Shown here: positions 60,401 to 64,000 of the stretch, in pieces
Position numbering within the stretch: the stretch's first letter is position 1
Layout of the letters: each line of letters begins with the position of its first letter
Assembly (NCBI RefSeq): GCF_047511655.1
Contig: NC_133398.1
Coordinates: 49,481,638 to 49,545,637 of the forward strand
Direction of reading: 5' to 3'
Length of the DNA: 64,000 nt
Source of the DNA: Castor canadensis
Lineage: Eukaryota > Chordata > Mammalia > Rodentia > Castoridae
The notes under the pieces: model-generated
Told to the model about the DNA's origin: nothing
What the model saw: the letters and a program-made list of their open reading frames with translations, nothing else
The model's database searches: none
Translations under genes and position numbers: made by a program

Positions 60401-63400
60401 ATGACAGTAATCACCACATACCTATCAGTACTAACACTTAATGTTAACGGACTTAATTCACCCAGCAAAAGGCACCACTTGACTAAATGGATTAAAAGGG
60501 AAGATCCAATAATTTGTTGCTTACTGGAGACCCATCTCAGTGACAGAAATAAGCATATGCTTAGGATGAAAGGCTGGAAGAAGATTTACCAAGCCAACGG
60601 CCCCCGAAAACAGGCAGGAGTAGCAATACTTATCTCTGACAAAGAAGACTTCAAACCTACATTGATCAAACGAGATAAAGAAGGACATTCCATACTAATA
60701 AAAGGGGAAATAGACCAAAAGGAAATAATAATCATCAACCTGTTTGCACCCAATGTCAACACACCCAAGTTCATCAAACATACCCTGAAAGACCTAAAAG
60801 CATATATAAACACCAACACAGAGGTTGTGGGAGACTTTAACACCCCATTATGATCAATAGATAGGTCATCCAAACAAAAAATCAATAAAGAAATCCTAGA
60901 TCTAAAATATACAGTAGATCAAATGGACCTAGTTGAGGTCTACAGAACATTTCATCCAGCCTCTACACAATATACATTCTTCTCAGCAGCCCATGGAACC
61001 TTCTCCAAAATAGATCATATCCTAGGGCACAAAGCAAGCCTCAGCCCTATAAGAAAATAGAAATAATACCGTGCATACTATCTGACCACAATGCAGTAAA
61101 AGTAGAACTCAACAACAAAAGTAAAGACAAAAAACATGCAAACAGCTGGAAACTAAATAACTCATTACTTAATGAACAATGGATCATCGATGAAATAAAA
61201 GAGGAAATTAAAAAGTTCCTGGAAGTCAATGAAAATGAAAACACAACCTACCGGAACCAATGGGACACAGCTAAGGCAGTCCTGGGAGGAAAGTTTATAG
61301 CCATGAATGCATATATTAAAAAAGACTGAAATATCCCAAATCAATGACCTAATGATACATCACAAACTCCTAGAAAAACAAGAACAAGCAAATCCCAAAA
61401 CAAATAGAAGGAGAGAAATAATAAAAATAAGAGCTGAAATAAACAAAATAGAAACCAAAAAAACCATACAAAGAATAATGAAAAAAAAGTTGGTTCTTTG
61501 AAAAAATAAACAAGATCGATAGACCCCTGGCAAACCTGACTAAAATGAGGAAAGAAAAAACCCAAATTAGTAGAATTAGGAATGCAAAAGGGGAGATAAC
61601 AACAAACACCATAGAAGTCCAGGAAATCATCAGAGACTACTTTGAGAACCTATATTCAAATAAATTTGAAAATCTAAAAGAAATGGACAGATTTCTAGAT
61701 ACATATGATCATCCAAAACTGAACCAAGAGGAAATTAATCACCTGAATAGACCTATAACACAAAATGAAATTGAAGCAGCAATCAAGAGTCTCCCCAAAA
61801 AGAAAAGTCCAGGACCTGATGGATTCTCTGCTGAATTCTATCAGACCTTTAAAGAAGAACTGATACCAACCCTCCTTAAACTGTTCCATGAAATAGAAAG
61901 GGAAGGAAAACTGCCAAACACATTCTATGAAGCCAGTATTACACTTATCCCAAAACCAGGCAAAGATACCTCCAAAAAGGAGAACTACAGGCCAATCTCC
62001 TTAATGAACATTGATGCAAAAATCCTCAACAAAATAATGACAAACCGAATTCAACAACACATCAAAAAGATTATTCACCATGACCAAGTAAGCTTCATCC
62101 CAGGGATGCAGGGGTGGTTCAACATACGAAAATCAATAAACATAATAAACCACATTAACAGAAGCAAAGACAAAAACCACTTAATCATCTCAATAGATGC
62201 AGAAAAAGCCATTGATAAGATCCAACACCATTTCATGATAAAAGCTCTAAGAAAACTAGGAATAGAAGGAAAGTACCTCAACATTATAAAAGCAATATAT
62301 GACAAACCTACAACCAGCATTATACTTAATGGAGAATAACTGAAACCAGACAAGGATGCCCACTATCTCCACTCCTATTCAACATAGTACTGGAATTCCT
62401 AGCCAGAGCAATTAGGCAAGAAGAAGGAATAAAAGGAATACAAATAGGTAAAGAAACTGTCAAAATATCCCTATTTGCAGATGACATGATGCTATACCTT
62501 AAATACCCAAAAAACTCAACTCAGAAGCTCCTAGACATCATCAATAGCTATAGCAAGGTAGCAGGATATAAAATCAACATAGAAAAATCATTAGCATTTC
62601 TATACACTAACAATGAGAAAACTGAAAAAGAATGTATGAAAACAATTCCATTTACAATAGCCTCAAAAAAAAAATCAAATACCTAGGTGTAAACCTAACA
62701 AAAGATGTGAATGACCTCTACAAGGAAAACTATAAACTTCTGAAGAAAGAGATTGAGGAAGACTATAGAAAGTGGAGAGATGTCCCATGCTCATGGATTG
62801 GTAGAATCAACATAGTAAAAATGTCTATACTCCCAAAAATAATCTACATGTTTAATGCGATTCCCATCAAAATTCCAATGACATTAATTAAAGAGATCAA
62901 AAAATCTACCGTGAAATTTATGTGGAAACACAAGAGGCCACGAATAGCCAAGGCAATACTCAGTCAAAAGAAGAATGCTAGAGGTATCACGATATCTGAC
63001 TTCAAACTATATTACAAAGCAGTAGCAATAAAAACAGCATGGTACTGGCACAAAAACAGACATGAAGACCAGTGGAACAGAATAGAGGACCCAGATATGA
63101 AGCCACACAACTATAACCAACTTGTCTTTGACAAAGGAGCTAAAAATATACAATGGAGAAATAGCAGCCTCTTCAACAAAAACTGCTGGGAAAACTGGTT
63201 AGCAGTCTGCAAAAAACTGAAACTAGATCCATGTATATCACCTATACCAATATTAACCCAAAATGGATCAAGGATCTTAATATTAGACCACAAACTCTAA
63301 AGTTGATACAAGAAAGAGTAGGAAATACTCTGGAGTTAGTAGGTATAGGCAAGAACTTTCTCAACGAAACCCCAGCAGCACAGCTACTAAGAAATAGCAT

Positions 63401-64000
63401 AGATAAATGGGACCTCATAAAATTAAAAAGCTTCTGTTCATCAAAAGAAGTGGTCTCTAAACTGAAGAGAACACCCATAGAGTGGGAGAAAATATTTGCC
63501 AGGTACACATCAGACAAAGGACTGATAACCAGAATATATAAGGAACTGAAAAAACTAAATTCCCCTAAAACTAATGAACCAATAAAAAAATGGTTAAGTG
63601 AACTAAACAGAACATTCTCAAAAGAAGAAATTCAAATGGCCAAAAACACATGAAAAAATGCTCACCATCTCTAGCAATAAAGGAAATGCAAATTAAAACC
63701 ACACTAAATTCCACCTCACCCCTGTTAGAATAGCCATCATTAGCAATACCACTAACAACAGGTGTTGGCGAGGATGTGGGGAAAAAGGAACCCTCATATG
63801 CTGTTGCTGGGAATGTAAACTAGTACAACCACTCTGGGAAAAAATTTGGAGGCTACTTAAAGCACTAAACATTGATCTACCATTTGATCCAGCAATACCA
63901 CTCTTGGGGATATACCCAAAAGACTGTTACTCCAGAGGCACCTGCACATCCATGTTTATTACGGCACTATTCACAATAGTCAAGTTATGAAAACAGCCAA
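60401..64000 (+). pseudogene. L1 copy B ORF2 (endonuclease, reverse transcriptase), broken and cut by window edge
   Basis: The ATG at 60401 begins an AP-type endonuclease (NVNGL, LLETHL, GDFNTPL). The reverse transcriptase has its best open part at about 61485-62336, with [20 protein letters not shown] and then LIPKPGKD; the catalytic FADD is at 62474-62485. The Cys-rich C-terminal part is reached near 63770. Lesions: TGA at 60851-60853, one-base shifts near 61045, 61320 and in the A-run at 61481-61488, TAA at 62337-62339, and a shift in the A-run near 62668. No active enzyme is possible. Confidence 0.9.

Larger units (their letters stand above)
57505..64000 (+). mobile_element. Young full-length-type LINE-1 (copy B), 3' end outside window
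   Basis: Starts just before ccaagatggcagc at 57514, as in copy A. It carries a 5' UTR (57505-59150), ORF1 (59151-60350) and ORF2 from 60401 to the window edge. Both frames are damaged, so it is dead, but the layout is complete as far as visible. It is the same subfamily as copy A: alignable over the 5' UTR, ORF1 and the ORF2 end with only scattered differences. 3' UTR and target-site duplication lie beyond 64000. Confidence 0.95.

Noticed and set aside
1-64000. CRISPR arrays, operons, riboswitches or other prokaryotic systems
   Set aside because: Spliced gene, SINEs and LINEs show a mammalian nuclear sequence; no regularly spaced direct repeats with unique spacers were seen.

Overview
This is a stretch of mammalian nuclear genome, almost certainly rodent. 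It has long AT-rich non-coding tracts, two-part SINEs with a B1-like left half and a tRNA/ID-like right half ending in 'gagttcaa..cccagtactgc', full-length LINE-1 copies with rodent-type ORF1, ancient MIR, L2 and L1M relics, and one intron-bearing gene with a CpG island. The SINE type and the L1 3' UTR type suggest a castorimorph rodent such as beaver; this rests on memory of repeat types and is tentative.

The only gene I can support is DMRTA1, on the minus strand: exon 1 at 35859-35235, a 3.6 kb phase-1 intron, and exon 2 at 31642-30804. The joined reading frame is exactly 488 codons (487 residues plus stop) and looks intact, with a DM zinc-binding domain in exon 1 and a DMA domain in exon 2. 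A CpG island at about 35270-36190 covers exon 1 and the presumed promoter. The rest of the window looks like the gene-poor flank of a developmental regulator.

Layout: 1-2770 is an old L1 ORF2 relic carrying two SINEs. 4642-5250 is a probable LTR. 7150-7990 is an L1M relic. 8848-9572 is a hAT-like repeat split by an L1 3' UTR. 12045-12900 holds a MIR split by a SINE, then a SINE ending in 68 uninterrupted GAA units. 14930-15345 is an L2 relic. 18651-22793 is a young L1 with 14-bp target-site duplications and a 2.9 kb internal deletion. 25200-27300 is an ERV-L pol relic. 30804-36190 is DMRTA1. 37430-39970 is another nested old L1. 49870-52175 is an ancient L1M interrupted by a hAT-like patch, a B1, a GA tract and a young L1 3' end. 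53130-53930 is an antisense L1 relic. 57505-64000 is a second young full-length-type L1 running off the window edge.

The most useful observations are: the two related young L1s, with shared CpG-derived ORF1 stops, a different number of 129-bp units in the 5' UTR, and long antisense open frames there; a 99% identical 307-bp patch present twice 4.9 kb apart, once as an end-less fragment inside an ancient L1; and the (GAA)68 tract. I did not find a credible new multi-gene system here.
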